In this document: positions 1 through 12,390 of the stretch, one piece after another | Layout of the letters: each line of letters starts with the position of its first letter | How positions within the stretch are numbered: position 1 is the first letter of the stretch | Assembly (NCBI RefSeq): GCF_900101625.1 | Contig: NZ_FMYZ01000007.1 | Span: forward strand, 62,001 to 126,000 | Length of the DNA: 64,000 bases | Direction: 5' to 3' | Source of the DNA: Cupriavidus sp. YR651 | GTDB taxonomy: Bacteria > Pseudomonadota > Gammaproteobacteria > Burkholderiales > Burkholderiaceae | Notes under the pieces: model-generated | Database searches by the model: none | Told to the model about the DNA's origin: nothing | The model's input: the letters and a program-made list of their open reading frames with translations, nothing else | Position numbers and translations under genes: made by a program

Positions 1-1
1 C

Positions 2-325
2 CCGGGCCGCCCGCTGACGCTGGGCGACAAGGTGTCGGTTGGCCACCAGGCCATGCTGCACGGCTGCACGGTGGGCGAAGGCTCGCTGATCGGCATCCAG
101 GCCGTGGTGCTCAACGGCGCCGTGATCGGCAAGGAATGCCTGGTGGGCGCCGGTGCCGTGGTGACCGAAAACAAGGTGTTCCCGGATCGCTCGCTGATCC
201 TCGGCGCACCGGCCAAGGTGGTGCGTGAGCTGACCGATGCCGACGTGGCCAACCTGTACCGCAACGCGGAAACGTATGCGAAACGGCAGGCCATGTACAA
301 GACCGAACTGAAGCGTATTGACTGA
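2..325 (+). CDS. gamma carbonic anhydrase family protein, C-terminal part (5' end outside window)
   Basis: The open frame runs in from the left edge, so the start codon is outside the window. The visible ~107 residues are a left-handed beta-helix of hexapeptide repeats (for example [25 protein letters not shown]) with a GHQAMLHGC stretch supplying the two histidines expected of the gamma carbonic anhydrase metal site. A short alpha-helical tail follows, ending in LKRID. This matches the YrdA/PaaY-like group, cytoplasmic trimeric proteins of ~175 residues whose carbonic anhydrase activity is often unproven. Its stop lies 64 bp before the hslO start. The hexapeptide fold is clear; the substrate is not. 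Confidence 0.85.
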   Translation, partial: PGRPLTLGDKVSVGHQAMLHGCTVGEGSLIGIQAVVLNGAVIGKECLVGAGAVVTENKVFPDRSLILGAPAKVVRELTDADVANLYRNAETYAKRQAMYKTELKRID

Positions 326-389
326 TGAAAGACCGGCTGGCTGGCGCGTTTGCCCGTCAGCCCAACCGACTGACCGACTGATTACGACC

Positions 390-1412
390 GTGACCGCATC
401 CTCCAATCCCGACCTTCTCCAGAAATTCCTGTTCGACGCGGCACCTGTGCGCGGCGAGCTGGTCCGCATGGAGGCTACCTGGCAAGAGGTGCTGAACCGC
501 CACGCCTACCCGGCACCGGTGAGGCGCCTGCTGGGCGAGATGATGGCGGCCGCGGCGCTGCTTTCGGCCAACCTCAAGTTCAATGGCGCGCTGGTGATGC
601 AACTGCACGGCGATGGCCCGGTGAGAATGCTGGTCGTCGAGTGCCTGTCCGACCTCTCGATGCGCGCCACGGCCAAGATTGCCGAAGGCGCGGACGTCGC
701 CGATGACGCCACGCTCACGCAACTGGTCAACGTCCACGGACACGGCCGCTTTGCCATCACGCTGGATCCGCAGGACAAGCTGCCGGGCCAGCAGGCGTAC
801 CAGGGCATCGTGCCGCTGTCGGACGAACACGGCCCGCTGGCGACGATGGGGGCCGTGCTGGAGCATTACATGCAGGCGTCCGAACAGCTCGACACGCGCC
901 TGTGGCTGGCCTCGAACGACCAGGTCGCGGCGGGCATGCTGCTGCAGAAGCTGCCGTCGTATGGCGGCACGATGGAAGGCCAGGGCAGCCAGCCGGCACA
1001 GGTCGGCGAGACCGGCGCGCCGCTGGGCGACGAAGGCCGTGCGCAGGACCTGGACACCTGGGACCGCGCGTGCCAGCTCGGCGCCACGCTGAAGGATGAG
1101 GAACTGCTTGCCGAATCGCCGGACACGCTGCTGCGCCGCCTGTTCTGGGAAGATCTGCAAGCTACGGGCCTGCGCGTGTTCGATCCGCTCACGCCGCATT
1201 TCCAATGCTCGTGCTCGCGCGCCAAGGTGGCGGGCATGCTGCAGTCGCTGGGCCAGGCCGAGGTGGAAAGCATCATCGCCGAGCGCGGCCATGTGGAAAT
1301 CCATTGCGACTTCTGCGGCCAGCGCTACGAGTTCGATCCGGTCGACAGCGCGCAACTGTTCACCGCGCCCGTGGCCACCGGCGCGGGCGACGGGGCCCAT
1401 CAGCACCACTGA
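390..1412 (+). CDS. hslO: Hsp33 redox-activated chaperone
   Basis: Hsp33 is a cytoplasmic holdase switched on by oxidation. Four cysteines hold zinc in the reduced form and make disulfides under oxidative stress, exposing the client-binding surface. The C-terminal redox switch is intact: CSC near residues 273-275 and CDFC near 306-309, the usual C-x-C...C-x2-C spacing. I chose the GTG at 390, giving 340 residues beginning MTASSNPDLLQKFLF, because the upstream in-frame extension to a TTG overlaps the previous gene and does not look like Hsp33. The protein is slightly longer than the ~290 residues of the E. coli form, mainly through a Gly/Glu-rich segment around residues 215-235 and a His-rich tail. 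Confidence 0.95.
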   Translation: MTASSNPDLLQKFLFDAAPVRGELVRMEATWQEVLNRHAYPAPVRRLLGEMMAAAALLSANLKFNGALVMQLHGDGPVRMLVVECLSDLSMRATAKIAEGADVADDATLTQLVNVHGHGRFAITLDPQDKLPGQQAYQGIVPLSDEHGPLATMGAVLEHYMQASEQLDTRLWLASNDQVAAGMLLQKLPSYGGTMEGQGSQPAQVGETGAPLGDEGRAQDLDTWDRACQLGATLKDEELLAESPDTLLRRLFWEDLQATGLRVFDPLTPHFQCSCSRAKVAGMLQSLGQAEVESIIAERGHVEIHCDFCGQRYEFDPVDSAQLFTAPVATGAGDGAHQHH

Positions 1413-1491
1413 GCACGGTGCGGAACCGAGCGCGTGGCGGGACGGGTCCAATGGCATGATTTCATGGCACCGGACTTCATCGGAGGCTGAT

Positions 1492-1932
1492 ATGTACACG
1501 CCCACCCGCCCTTCCCGCTCTTCCCACCCTCCCCGCTCTTCCCGACTTTCCCCACGCCTGCGCGGTACGGCACTGGCCGGCGTCGCGGCACTGGCCGGCG
1601 CCCTGATGGCGGGCTGCGCGGCGGACCTGCCGCGCGACTTCAACGGATCGCCGATGACCGCCCGGCTGGCGCCCAACGCCATCCCGCCGGCGCCGATCAC
1701 GCCCGAAGATGGGCAGAAGCTCGCCGAGCTGAACCAGCAGGTGCTGCGTGAACAGGAATCGGCAATTGCCCAGCAGCAACAGGCAGAAGCCTGGGCGCGG
1801 GCGGCCTATGCCTACCCGAATACGAGCTGGAGTCTGTTCTACGGCGGATGGGGCGGAGGCCGCTGGGGAGGCAGCGTCAGCGTGGGAAGCCCCGGATACT
1901 GGGGCTGGGGCGGCTATCCGTACTGGTGGTAA
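1492..1932 (+). CDS. small lipoprotein with Gly/Trp/Tyr-rich tail
   Basis: The protein has 146 residues. The ATG at 1492 is preceded by GGAGG at 1482-1486, which decides the start over upstream in-frame candidates. The N-terminus is Ser/Pro/Arg-rich, followed by a hydrophobic stretch and a lipobox ending LMAGC, so it should be exported and lipidated. A Gln/Glu-rich helical segment follows (around residues 80-105), then a C-terminal tail made almost wholly of Gly, Trp, Tyr and Ser, ending YPYWW. No enzymatic motif is visible. Such aromatic/glycine tails occur in envelope proteins, but I do not recognise a family. It is probably a cell-envelope lipoprotein of unknown role, monocistronic between hslO and the convergent ftsB. 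Confidence 0.8.
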   Translation: MYTPTRPSRSSHPPRSSRLSPRLRGTALAGVAALAGALMAGCAADLPRDFNGSPMTARLAPNAIPPAPITPEDGQKLAELNQQVLREQESAIAQQQQAEAWARAAYAYPNTSWSLFYGGWGGGRWGGSVSVGSPGYWGWGGYPYWW

Positions 1933-1965
1933 CCCGACCGGTAGCGCCTCTTAAGAAAAAACGTC

Positions 1966-2307
1966 CTAGTGGCCGCCCTTGCCGGCTACCGAATTGGCTG
2001 GCGGCGGCAGGGGTGGCGTGGCGCTGACCTTCGGGGCCGGGGCCACGAACTGCACGAACACCTCGCCTTCCTTCACCATGCCCAGCTCATAGCGGGCACG
2101 TTCCTCGATGGCACCGGTGCCATCCTGAAGATCCTTCACTTCCCCTTCCAGCTTGGCATTGCGCAGCTTGAGCGCCTGATTGTGCGTGGTTTGATCCTGC
2201 ACCTGGCGGTTGAGATCCCAGACGCGCAACCAGCCGCCTTTTCCCAGCCAGAGCGGGTACTGAATGGCGAGCAGCAGCACGAACAACAGCAGGGAAATCA
2301 GGCGCAT
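1966..2307 (-). CDS. ftsB: cell division protein FtsB (septum formation initiator)
   Basis: The product is a 113-residue bitopic membrane protein of the divisome. A short cytoplasmic start and one transmembrane helix (residues ~3-20) are followed by a coiled coil (~30-65, Q/N/L-rich) and a C-terminal [17 protein letters not shown] segment typical of FtsB. With FtsL and FtsQ it activates septal peptidoglycan synthesis at midcell. It is encoded downstream of eno on the same strand, the eno-ftsB neighbourhood common in proteobacteria, but a strong terminator lies between them at 2487-2525. It may therefore have its own promoter or depend on read-through. Confidence 0.93.
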   Translation of the reverse strand: MRLISLLLFVLLLAIQYPLWLGKGGWLRVWDLNRQVQDQTTHNQALKLRNAKLEGEVKDLQDGTGAIEERARYELGMVKEGEVFVQFVAPAPKVSATPPLPPPANSVAGKGGH

Positions 2308-2486
2308 CGGGGCAAGAGGGCGCTAGGAAGCAAAGGCCAAGCGGGGCCGGAAATATCCGATTGGCAGCGGTCCGGCGGACAACCGGGACCAATGATCTCC
2401 CATGCGGCCGAAGATTGCAAAACAAAAGACAATACAAAACGCAACTCGGCGCGCGTGGACGCCCGACCGTGGCGGCCGCGCCATAG

Positions 2487-2525
2487 AAAAAGGCGCCGCC
2501 CGGAATACCGGTGCGGCGCCTTTTT
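2487..2525 (-). terminator. intrinsic terminator downstream of eno
   Basis: A perfect 13-bp inverted repeat (AAAAAGGCGCCGC / GCGGCGCCTTTTT) flanks a 13-nt loop that itself contains CCGG...CCGG. It is followed by T residues on either strand, so it can end transcription of eno and could also act in the other direction. Confidence 0.85.
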
Positions 2526-2546
2526 CAGTTTTCCCTAATGCTGGAC

Positions 2547-4221
<1,675 letters not shown>

Positions 4222-4319
4222 GCGTTATCTCCGAATCTTTTGTATTGTCTTTCGATACGGTACGTCATCACTTGAAGCATCGCCAGAAACGGTGCCAGAA
4301 GCGGGTACCGGAAGCGACA

Positions 4320-4342
4320 CCGCCCGCGGGTGACGCGGGCGG
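4320..4342 (-). terminator. GC hairpin between kdsA and the DUF1330 gene
   Basis: CCGCCCGCG and CGCGGGCGG form a perfect 9-bp stem with a 5-nt loop just after the kdsA stop. There is no clear T tract, so it may be an attenuator or an mRNA 3'-end stabiliser rather than a full terminator. Confidence 0.4.
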
Positions 4343-4359
4343 CGGGTGCCACGACAGGC

Positions 4360-5229
4360 TCAGGCGCAGGCCGGCCAGCCGAAATTATCTTCCAGGAAGC
4401 CGGCGCGCTTGACCAGGGTATCCAGGTCCTTCAGCACGCTCAGCAGTTCCTTCATGCGCGACAGCGGCACGGCGTTGGGGCCATCCGACATCGCCTTGCT
4501 CGGGTCCGGGTGCGTCTCCATGAAGAGACCCGACACGCCGGTAGCCACCGCGGCACGCGACAGCACCGGCACAAACTCGCGCTGGCCGCCCGAACTGGTG
4601 CCCTGCCCGCCGGGCAGCTGCACCGAGTGGGTGGCATCAAACACGACCGGCGCACCGGTTTCGCGCATGATCGCCAGCGATCGCATGTCGGAGACGAGGT
4701 TGTTGTAGCCGAAGGAGACACCACGCTCGCAGGCCATGAACACGTCGTCCGGCAGACCGGCCTCGCGAGCCGCGTCGCGCGCCTTGTCGATCACGTTCTT
4801 CATGTCGTGCGGCGCCAGGAACTGGCCCTTCTTGATGTTCACCGGCCGGCCGCTCTGGGCGCAGGCACGGATGAAATCCGTCTGGCGGCACAGGAACGCC
4901 GGCGTCTGCAGCACGTCCACTACGGCGGCGACGGGCTTGATCTCGTCGATCTCGTGGATGTCGGTCAGCACCGGCACGCCGATTTCGCGCTTCACGGTCG
5001 CCAGGATTTCGAGGCCGCGCTCCATGCCGAGGCCGCGGAACGACTTGCCCGACGACCGGTTGGCCTTGTCGAAAGACGACTTGTAGATGAACGGGATGCC
5101 CAGTTCGGCCGTGATCGCCTTCAGCTCTCCGGCCGTGTCCAGCGCCATCTGCTCGGACTCGATCACGCACGGACCGGCAATCAGGAAGAACGGCTTGTCG
5201 AGGCCGACGTCGAATCCACACAGTTTCAT
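4360..5229 (-). CDS. kdsA: 3-deoxy-8-phosphooctulonate synthase
   Basis: KdsA condenses phosphoenolpyruvate with arabinose 5-phosphate to make KDO-8-phosphate, the precursor of the KDO sugar of the LPS inner core. It is cytoplasmic. The 289 residues show the TIM-barrel DAHP/KDO8P synthase pattern: the PEP-binding start [41 protein letters not shown] and [17 protein letters not shown] precedes the ATG. It starts only 23 bp after the pyrG stop, so the two are surely cotranscribed, a linkage common in beta- and gammaproteobacteria. Confidence 0.97.
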   Translation of the reverse strand: MKLCGFDVGLDKPFFLIAGPCVIESEQMALDTAGELKAITAELGIPFIYKSSFDKANRSSGKSFRGLGMERGLEILATVKREIGVPVLTDIHEIDEIKPVAAVVDVLQTPAFLCRQTDFIRACAQSGRPVNIKKGQFLAPHDMKNVIDKARDAAREAGLPDDVFMACERGVSFGYNNLVSDMRSLAIMRETGAPVVFDATHSVQLPGGQGTSSGGQREFVPVLSRAAVATGVSGLFMETHPDPSKAMSDGPNAVPLSRMKELLSVLKDLDTLVKRAGFLEDNFGWPACA

Positions 5230-5252
5230 GGCTGACTCCTTCGTCCGCGGGC

Positions 5253-6937
<1,685 letters not shown>

Positions 6938-7125
6938 CATGAGACCCCGTTTCGCGCGGACCCGGAAATTGTGACAACCGGGTGCAACCCCGCGGTTGCG
7001 ACGCTTCCGCCGCACCGACGGGCGCCGGCGGCCACTGCCCGCCTGCCTCGGCCCAAGGCGCAGCCAGAATCGCCGCCGCCCCGCGCCCTGCCGCCCGCCT
7101 CACCCTCCGGTCTTTCCTTCCAGAC

Positions 7126-7947
7126 TTACCGTCCGTCCCGGCGCATTGCCCCGATCAGGTCGCGTACCAGGTCCGCGGTCTCCAGCGGCTTCTCCATGGG
7201 ATAGAGATGGCCACCCTCGATGAAGCGCAGGCGCTCGCCCACCAGCCGCCGCGTCGCGCCCAGTCCGGCCTGCCTCACCTCGCGCGAACGCGTGCCGGCG
7301 ATAAACCCGACCGGCACCGGCGAGCCGCGCGCCACCTTGCGTCCGAGACTGGTCGGCAGCGTGCGATAGATCTGGTACTCCACCTCGCGGTCGAAGCGCA
7401 GCTTGCGTTCCGCCGCGCGGCCGGTCGGCTCCGTGCCGTGCTCGGTGTAGTCGCGCAACACCTCGGGGTCCCAGATCGCGAAGTTCTTCTTCGACTGGAA
7501 ATGGCTCCAGACAGCCTCGGCATCGGGCCAGTGCGTGCGACGCTTCTTGGTGACCGCCGCCGGCCCCGGCTTCTCGTCGAGTCCGAAGATCTGGGACGCC
7601 CGGAGCAGCGATGCGCGCCAGCCGGCGATGATCGGCGAATCGAGCATGACCACGCCGCGCACGCGTGCAGGCCGGCGCAGCGAGGCCATCAGCGACAGGA
7701 AGCCGCCCAGCGAATGACCGACCAGCCAGACCTGCCTGGGATCGGCACCCTCGCGGCCCGCCCGGTCCAGTTGGCCAAGCAGCTCGTCCACCAGGTGCGG
7801 CCACTCGCGCGTGACGGGGTACTTCGGATCGTGGCCAAAGCGCTCCACGGCGTGAATCTCGAATTCATCTTCCAGCGCGCCGAACAGTTTGCGATACGTG
7901 CGCACCGGAAACCCGTTGGCATGGGAGAACAGCAGGATGTCGCGCAT
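7126..7947 (-). CDS. alpha/beta hydrolase
   Basis: The product has 273 residues from the ATG at 7947 (MRDILLFSHANGFPV). The HANG oxyanion-loop region sits near residue 9, the nucleophile elbow GHSLGG places serine at ~79, and a C-terminal histidine lies in the FIEGGHLYP segment. This is a cytoplasmic alpha/beta hydrolase of the type often annotated as esterase or haloperoxidase-like; its substrate cannot be told. It stands on the same strand as the pyrG run but 220 bp upstream of it, after the Anbu cluster, so it is probably a separate transcript. In-frame sequence upstream of 7947 is arginine/proline-rich shadow coding and was excluded. Confidence 0.88.
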   Translation of the reverse strand: MRDILLFSHANGFPVRTYRKLFGALEDEFEIHAVERFGHDPKYPVTREWPHLVDELLGQLDRAGREGADPRQVWLVGHSLGGFLSLMASLRRPARVRGVVMLDSPIIAGWRASLLRASQIFGLDEKPGPAAVTKKRRTHWPDAEAVWSHFQSKKNFAIWDPEVLRDYTEHGTEPTGRAAERKLRFDREVEYQIYRTLPTSLGRKVARGSPVPVGFIAGTRSREVRQAGLGATRRLVGERLRFIEGGHLYPMEKPLETADLVRDLIGAMRRDGR

Positions 7948-8072
7948 TGCGGCGTCCTCGAATGAAAGTCGACTGCGTTGAACGATATGGGAGACGGGGC
8001 GATAGAAGCGATAGCGGCGCCGGGGTGCCGCCGCGCCGACAACCTGCGGCGGTGCGGCCCGATCGGCCCCGA

Positions 8073-8879
8073 TCAGCCGCGATCGTGCCGGGCGCGGACC
8101 GGCTGGCCCCAGCGGTCCGCCTCGTCGCGCGCGAGCGGAAACTCCGCCGGCTGGCTGGCGTCCCACTCCGGGTTACAGATCTCGCCGAACACCTGGCGCA
8201 GACGCTGCCCCCAGGTGTCGCGGATCATGCGGAAATACGCGTTCTTCTCATCGATGTTGACGAAGCGCGTCACCTGCAGCGAGTCGCCCTCATAGACCAG
8301 CAGGTCCAGCGGCAAGCCCACCGAGATATTCGACTTCAGCGTGGAATCCATCGAGATCAGCGCGCATTTGGCGGCCTCGCCCAGCGGCAGCGACGGCGAT
8401 ACCACGCGGTCGATGATCGGCTTGCCGTACTTCGCCTCGCCAATCTGGAAGTAGCAGGTCTCCGGCGTGGCTTCGACGAAATTGCCGGCCGCGTAGATAT
8501 TGAACAGGCGCGTGCGCTCGCCGCGAATCTGGCCGCCGAAAATCAGGCTGACATTGAACTCGATGCCCGCGTCGCGCAGCGCGTGGGCGTCGCGCTTGTG
8601 CACGGTGCGGACGGCGTCACCGACGATCGATGCGGCCTCGAACATGTCGCGCGCGGTCCACAGCGACCGCTTCTCGTCACGGCCTTCGACCAGGCATTGC
8701 CGCACGGACTGGCTGATCGCGAGGTTGCCTGCGGTCAGCAGCACCATCACGCGGTCGCCCGGTTCTTCGAACACGGTCATCTTGCGGGCGATGGAAATGG
8801 CATCCACGCCGGCGTTGGTACGGGAATCGGACAGAAATACCAGGCCGGCATCCAGCCGCATGGCTACGCAGTACGTCAT
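8073..8879 (-). CDS. Anbu-type proteasome-like peptidase
   Basis: The protein has 268 residues from the ATG at 8879, starting MTYCVAMRLDAGLVFLSDSR. After removal of the initiator Met, Thr becomes residue 1, the N-terminal nucleophile of the proteasome beta / HslV fold. Asp near 17 and Lys near 32-33 complete the usual catalytic set. Length and sequence match the Anbu (ancestral beta subunit) or bacterial proteasome homologue group rather than HslV (~175 residues). The group assembles into helical or ring oligomers, and its natural substrates are unknown. Downstream of the transglutaminase, alpha-E and ATP-grasp genes, it completes the conserved four-gene Anbu cluster. The longer in-frame extension upstream was rejected because it would bury the Thr nucleophile. 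Confidence 0.93.
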   Translation of the reverse strand: MTYCVAMRLDAGLVFLSDSRTNAGVDAISIARKMTVFEEPGDRVMVLLTAGNLAISQSVRQCLVEGRDEKRSLWTARDMFEAASIVGDAVRTVHKRDAHALRDAGIEFNVSLIFGGQIRGERTRLFNIYAAGNFVEATPETCYFQIGEAKYGKPIIDRVVSPSLPLGEAAKCALISMDSTLKSNISVGLPLDLLVYEGDSLQVTRFVNIDEKNAYFRMIRDTWGQRLRQVFGEICNPEWDASQPAEFPLARDEADRWGQPVRARHDRG

Positions 8880-9009
8880 GAGATCTGATGTTGGTTTTCG
8901 CGGCTCGCCAAGGGACGGCGACGCGGAGCAAGCTTGCATTCTAGCGCCCCGGGCGAGGCCCGCACGCACCGTTTGAATGCCACGGCCGGCGCCGGGGGCG
9001 CACGATTGC

Positions 9010-9843
9010 TCAGGCCAACGGGGTGATGGCGATGTCGACTTCCATGGTTTCGCCTGCGCCGCCCTCCACAATGCCCCGGATTGGTGCCGCCGACGCGTAG
9101 TCGCGCCCCACGGCAAGGCGTACGTGGCGGCCATCGGTCAGGCAGCGGTGCGTCACGTCGATGCTGCACCAGAGCGCGCGCCCGGCGTCCAGGCAGACGT
9201 CGGCCCAGGCGTGGCTGGCCAGCTCGGTAGCAGCCGGATCGTAGAAGTAACCACTGACATAGCGGGCGGGAATACCGAATGCGCGGCAGGCCGCCACCAT
9301 CACCTGCGCCTGGTCCTGGCAGACCCCGCTGCCCAGGCGGAAGGCGTCCGCGGCCGTGGTCGCCACGTCGGTGGTGTTGGCCTTGTAGCCGACGCGGCCG
9401 GCGATGCCGTCGGCCAGCGCCAGCAATGCCGGCACCTCGTGACCTGCAGCGAGAAAGGGTGCCGCAAACGCCCGCATGTCGGCCGGCGCATGGGTCAACG
9501 CCGTGCTGCCCGCGAAGTACAGCGGCGACACGCGCGACTCGCCGGCATCGGGCAAATCGTGAAAGGCGTGGTGGCCGCCAGCGTCGCCGGATTGCGTCGA
9601 CATCACTTCCACCTCGCCGGTGGCGGTAATCGCGATGGTGCGGGCCGGGCCAGCCAGCGTGAAGTTGTGAATGATGTTGCCAAAGCCGTCGCGGGCTTCG
9701 GACAGGCTACCAGGCGCGGACAAACTCCACGCCTGCACGGATTGCAGCGGCCCCGAGCGGGGCGCCAGGCGCAGCTCGTGCACGCTGCGGCGGACCGGTT
9801 CGGCGTAGCGGTAGACGGTCTTGTGATGAATCTGGTATTTCAC
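9010..9843 (-). CDS. transglutaminase-like cysteine protease family protein
   Basis: This 277-residue protein starts at a GTG (9843; MKYQIHHKTVYRY), as is typical of this family. The N-terminal beta domain begins with the YRY...V motif found in bacterial transglutaminase N domains. The core carries a Cys-His-Asp triad: Cys in GSGVCQDQAQ, His in ASHAWADVCL, and Asp in the WCSIDVTH strand. Members act as amidases, peptidases or peptide-ligating enzymes; the precise reaction is unknown here. It lies between the Anbu peptidase and the alpha-E gene, all on one strand. Together they fit the ATP-grasp/alpha-E/transglutaminase module predicted to make and process a peptide tag or small peptide. Confidence 0.92.
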   Translation of the reverse strand: MKYQIHHKTVYRYAEPVRRSVHELRLAPRSGPLQSVQAWSLSAPGSLSEARDGFGNIIHNFTLAGPARTIAITATGEVEVMSTQSGDAGGHHAFHDLPDAGESRVSPLYFAGSTALTHAPADMRAFAAPFLAAGHEVPALLALADGIAGRVGYKANTTDVATTAADAFRLGSGVCQDQAQVMVAACRAFGIPARYVSGYFYDPAATELASHAWADVCLDAGRALWCSIDVTHRCLTDGRHVRLAVGRDYASAAPIRGIVEGGAGETMEVDIAITPLA

Positions 9844-9924
9844 GATAAGGGGCGCGCCGCGGCGACCGTCGCCCGGCCCGTCACGCGCCAAGGACTCGGG
9901 CGACGTGACGCGCCGCGCACCCGG

Positions 9925-10878
9925 CTAGGCAGCCAGCAGCGGGACGAGGAAGTCCCGGCTGATACCGTTGCCGAGATCGCCTATGCGTTCCAGGAAGCTG
10001 GTCAGGAAGGCGTGCAGGCCGACGGCGAAGATGTCGTCGATGCGCGCGTATTTCAGGTCGGCGTGGAGTTTACCAGCCTGGCGCTCGGTCTCCGACGACT
10101 GCTGGTTGGCGACCAGCGCCAGGATCGCCACCACCTCGTCAAGGCTGGAGACCAGGGACCGCGGCATGTCCGGCCGCAGGATCAGCAGCTCCGCCACCCG
10201 CTGGGGCGTGATCACAGCGCGGTAGATCTTGCGATAGACCTCGAATCCCGACACGGAACGCAGGACGGCCGCCCAGTGATAGAAGTCGTTCTGCTCGCGG
10301 TTGGAGTCGCTGTCGTCGCTGCCCGACGCCTGGAACTTCACGTCGAGGATCCGCGCGGTATTGTCCGCCCGCTCCAGGAACGTGCCCAGGCGCATGAAGT
10401 GGAACGAGTCGTCCTTGAGCATGGTGCCAAACTGCACGCCACGCGCCAGGTGCGAGCGGAACTTGACCCACTCGAAGAAACGCGACGGGTCCTCGTGCAG
10501 TTCGCCATCGGCGATGATGCGCTGCACATCCAGCCAGGTGGTGTTCAGCGTCTCCCAGACCTCGGTCGTCAGCGACCCCCGCACCGCGCGGGCGTTTTCG
10601 CGCGCCGCGCGCAGGCAGCTCATGATCGACGACGGGTTGGTCATGTCCCGCACCATGAAGTCGATCACATCGTCACGGTGCAGCAGCCCGTACTTGTTGT
10701 CGAAGGCCTGCGTCAGTTCGGAAATATCGAGCATCGCCCACCAGCCCTGCTCGGCCACCTCGGCGGACTGCGGCAGCAGCGAGGTCTGGTAATTGACGTC
10801 GAGCATGCGCGCGGTGTTTTCCGCGCGCTCGGTGTAGCGTGCCATCCAGAACAGGTGGTCGGCGGTACGGCTCAGCAT
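9925..10878 (-). CDS. alpha-E domain protein
   Basis: This 317-residue, all-helical protein begins MLSRTADHLFWMARYTERAENTA, with a characteristic WxxRYxERAENxAR motif near the N-terminus repeated in weaker form at LGTFLERADNTARILDVKF. That pattern defines the alpha-E family (COG2307-like). No catalytic function is established. The family is nearly always encoded next to circularly permuted ATP-grasp enzymes, sometimes fused to them, and is thought to be a partner or scaffold of the ligase. It starts 36 bp after the ATP-grasp stop and is clearly cotranscribed with it. Confidence 0.93.
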   Translation of the reverse strand: MLSRTADHLFWMARYTERAENTARMLDVNYQTSLLPQSAEVAEQGWWAMLDISELTQAFDNKYGLLHRDDVIDFMVRDMTNPSSIMSCLRAARENARAVRGSLTTEVWETLNTTWLDVQRIIADGELHEDPSRFFEWVKFRSHLARGVQFGTMLKDDSFHFMRLGTFLERADNTARILDVKFQASGSDDSDSNREQNDFYHWAAVLRSVSGFEVYRKIYRAVITPQRVAELLILRPDMPRSLVSSLDEVVAILALVANQQSSETERQAGKLHADLKYARIDDIFAVGLHAFLTSFLERIGDLGNGISRDFLVPLLAA

Positions 10879-10914
10879 GATGGTTTCTCCCGGCGATCAG
10901 CGTTCACAGTCGAC

Positions 10915-12390
10915 TCAGCGTTCCAGCACCCAGGTGTCCTTGGTGCCGCCCCCTTGCGAGGAGTTCACGACCAGGGACCCTTCACGCAGCGCCACGCGGG
11001 TCAGCCCGCCCGGCACCATGCGCACCTCCTTGCCCGACAGCACGAAAGGCCGCAGGTCGATGTGGCGCGGCGCGATGCCGGATTCCACATAGGTCGGACA
11101 CGTGGACAACGCCAGCGTGGGCTGCGCGATGTACTGCTCGGGGCGCGACTTCACCACCTCGCGGAACTGGTCGATCTCGGCGCGCGTGGCGGCCGGCCCC
11201 ACGAGCATGCCGTAGCCGCCGGCGCCGTGGGTTTCCTTGACCACCAGGTCTTCCATGTGGTCCAGCACGTATTGCAGGTCGTCGGGGCGACGGCACATGT
11301 AGGTCGGCACGTTCGAGAGAATGGCCTCCTCGCCCAGGTAGAAGCGAATCATGTCCGGCACGTATGGATAGATCGACTTGTCATCCGCCACGCCCGTGCC
11401 GATGGCATTGCTGATCGTCACGTTGCCCGCCCGGTAGACGGACAGCAGCCCAGCCGCGCCCAGCGAGGAATCGGGCCGGAACGCCAGCGGGTCCAGGAAG
11501 TCGTCATCCACGCGGCGGTAGATCACGTCGATGCGTTGCGGACCTTGCGTGGTGCGCATGTAGAGGTGATCGTCCTCGACGAAGAGATCGCTGCCCTCCA
11601 CCAGCTCCACGCCCATCTGCTGCGCCAGGAAGGCGTGCTCGAAGTACGCGGAGTTGTACATGCCCGGCGTCAGCACCACCACGGTGGGGTCGGAGATGTT
11701 CTGCGGCGACACGCTGCGCAGCATGTCCAGCAGCAAGTCGGGATAGTGCGCGACCGGCGCCACACGATTGCGGGCGAACAGATCCGGGAACAGCCGCATC
11801 ATCATCTTGCGGTTTTCCAGCATGTACGACACCCCGGACGGCACGCGCAGGTTGTCCTCCAGCACGTAGAACTCGCCCTCGCCCGCGCGCACCACGTCGA
11901 TGCCCGCCACGTGGGCGTAGATGTCACGCGGCACGTCGACGCCAAGCATCTCCGGCCGGTACTGGGCATTGTTGTAGATCTGGTCTGGCGGGATCACGCC
12001 GGCGCGGATGATGTCCTGGCCGTGGTAAATGTCATGGATGAAGCGGTTCAGCGCCGCCACGCGCTGCCGCAAGCCGCGTTCGAGCGTCGCCCATTCGCTG
12101 GCCGGAAAGATGCGCGGAATCACGTCGAACGGAATGGTCCGCTCCGTGCCGCTGTTGGACTCGTCCTTGTCGCCATAGACGGCGAAGGTGATGCCCACGC
12201 GCCGGAAGATCAGGTCCGCCTCCGCGCGCTTGTTGTCCATCGTCGCGACGGACTGCCGGCCCAGCCATTCCGAAAAACTCCGGTAATGGGCCCGGACCGC
12301 CCCTGACGGCAGTGCGTGCCCGGCCTCGATGGCCGCCACCACTCCGTCGTCTCGCCCTTCCAGCATCTCGTCGAAAAACCGCGCCGCCAT
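10915..12390 (-). CDS. circularly permuted type-2 ATP-grasp protein
   Basis: The product has 491 residues from the ATG at 12390, with an AGGAG ribosome binding site. It carries the COG2308-type pattern: FDVIPRIFPASEW and IPPDQIYNN motifs in the N-terminal half, EDNLRVPSGVSYMLENR, then VVKETHGAGGYGM (ATP-binding lysine and glycine-rich loop) and IDLRPFVL with NSSQGGGTKDTW at the C-terminus. ATP-grasp enzymes form acyl-phosphate intermediates to join carboxylates to amines, so this is probably the ligase of the cluster. It is first in the run followed by alpha-E, transglutaminase-like and Anbu genes. The 235 bp upstream, to gntK, should hold its promoter; I could not pick out convincing boxes. 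Confidence 0.94.
   Translation of the reverse strand: MAARFFDEMLEGRDDGVVAAIEAGHALPSGAVRAHYRSFSEWLGRQSVATMDNKRAEADLIFRRVGITFAVYGDKDESNSGTERTIPFDVIPRIFPASEWATLERGLRQRVAALNRFIHDIYHGQDIIRAGVIPPDQIYNNAQYRPEMLGVDVPRDIYAHVAGIDVVRAGEGEFYVLEDNLRVPSGVSYMLENRKMMMRLFPDLFARNRVAPVAHYPDLLLDMLRSVSPQNISDPTVVVLTPGMYNSAYFEHAFLAQQMGVELVEGSDLFVEDDHLYMRTTQGPQRIDVIYRRVDDDFLDPLAFRPDSSLGAAGLLSVYRAGNVTISNAIGTGVADDKSIYPYVPDMIRFYLGEEAILSNVPTYMCRRPDDLQYVLDHMEDLVVKETHGAGGYGMLVGPAATRAEIDQFREVVKSRPEQYIAQPTLALSTCPTYVESGIAPRHIDLRPFVLSGKEVRMVPGGLTRVALREGSLVVNSSQGGGTKDTWVLER

Noticed and set aside
8977..12306. A very long (over 1100 codons) open frame on the plus strand across the Anbu cluster
   Set aside because: It is antisense to four well-supported genes, is His/Arg/Gln-rich in the way of high-GC shadow frames, and matches no family I recognise.
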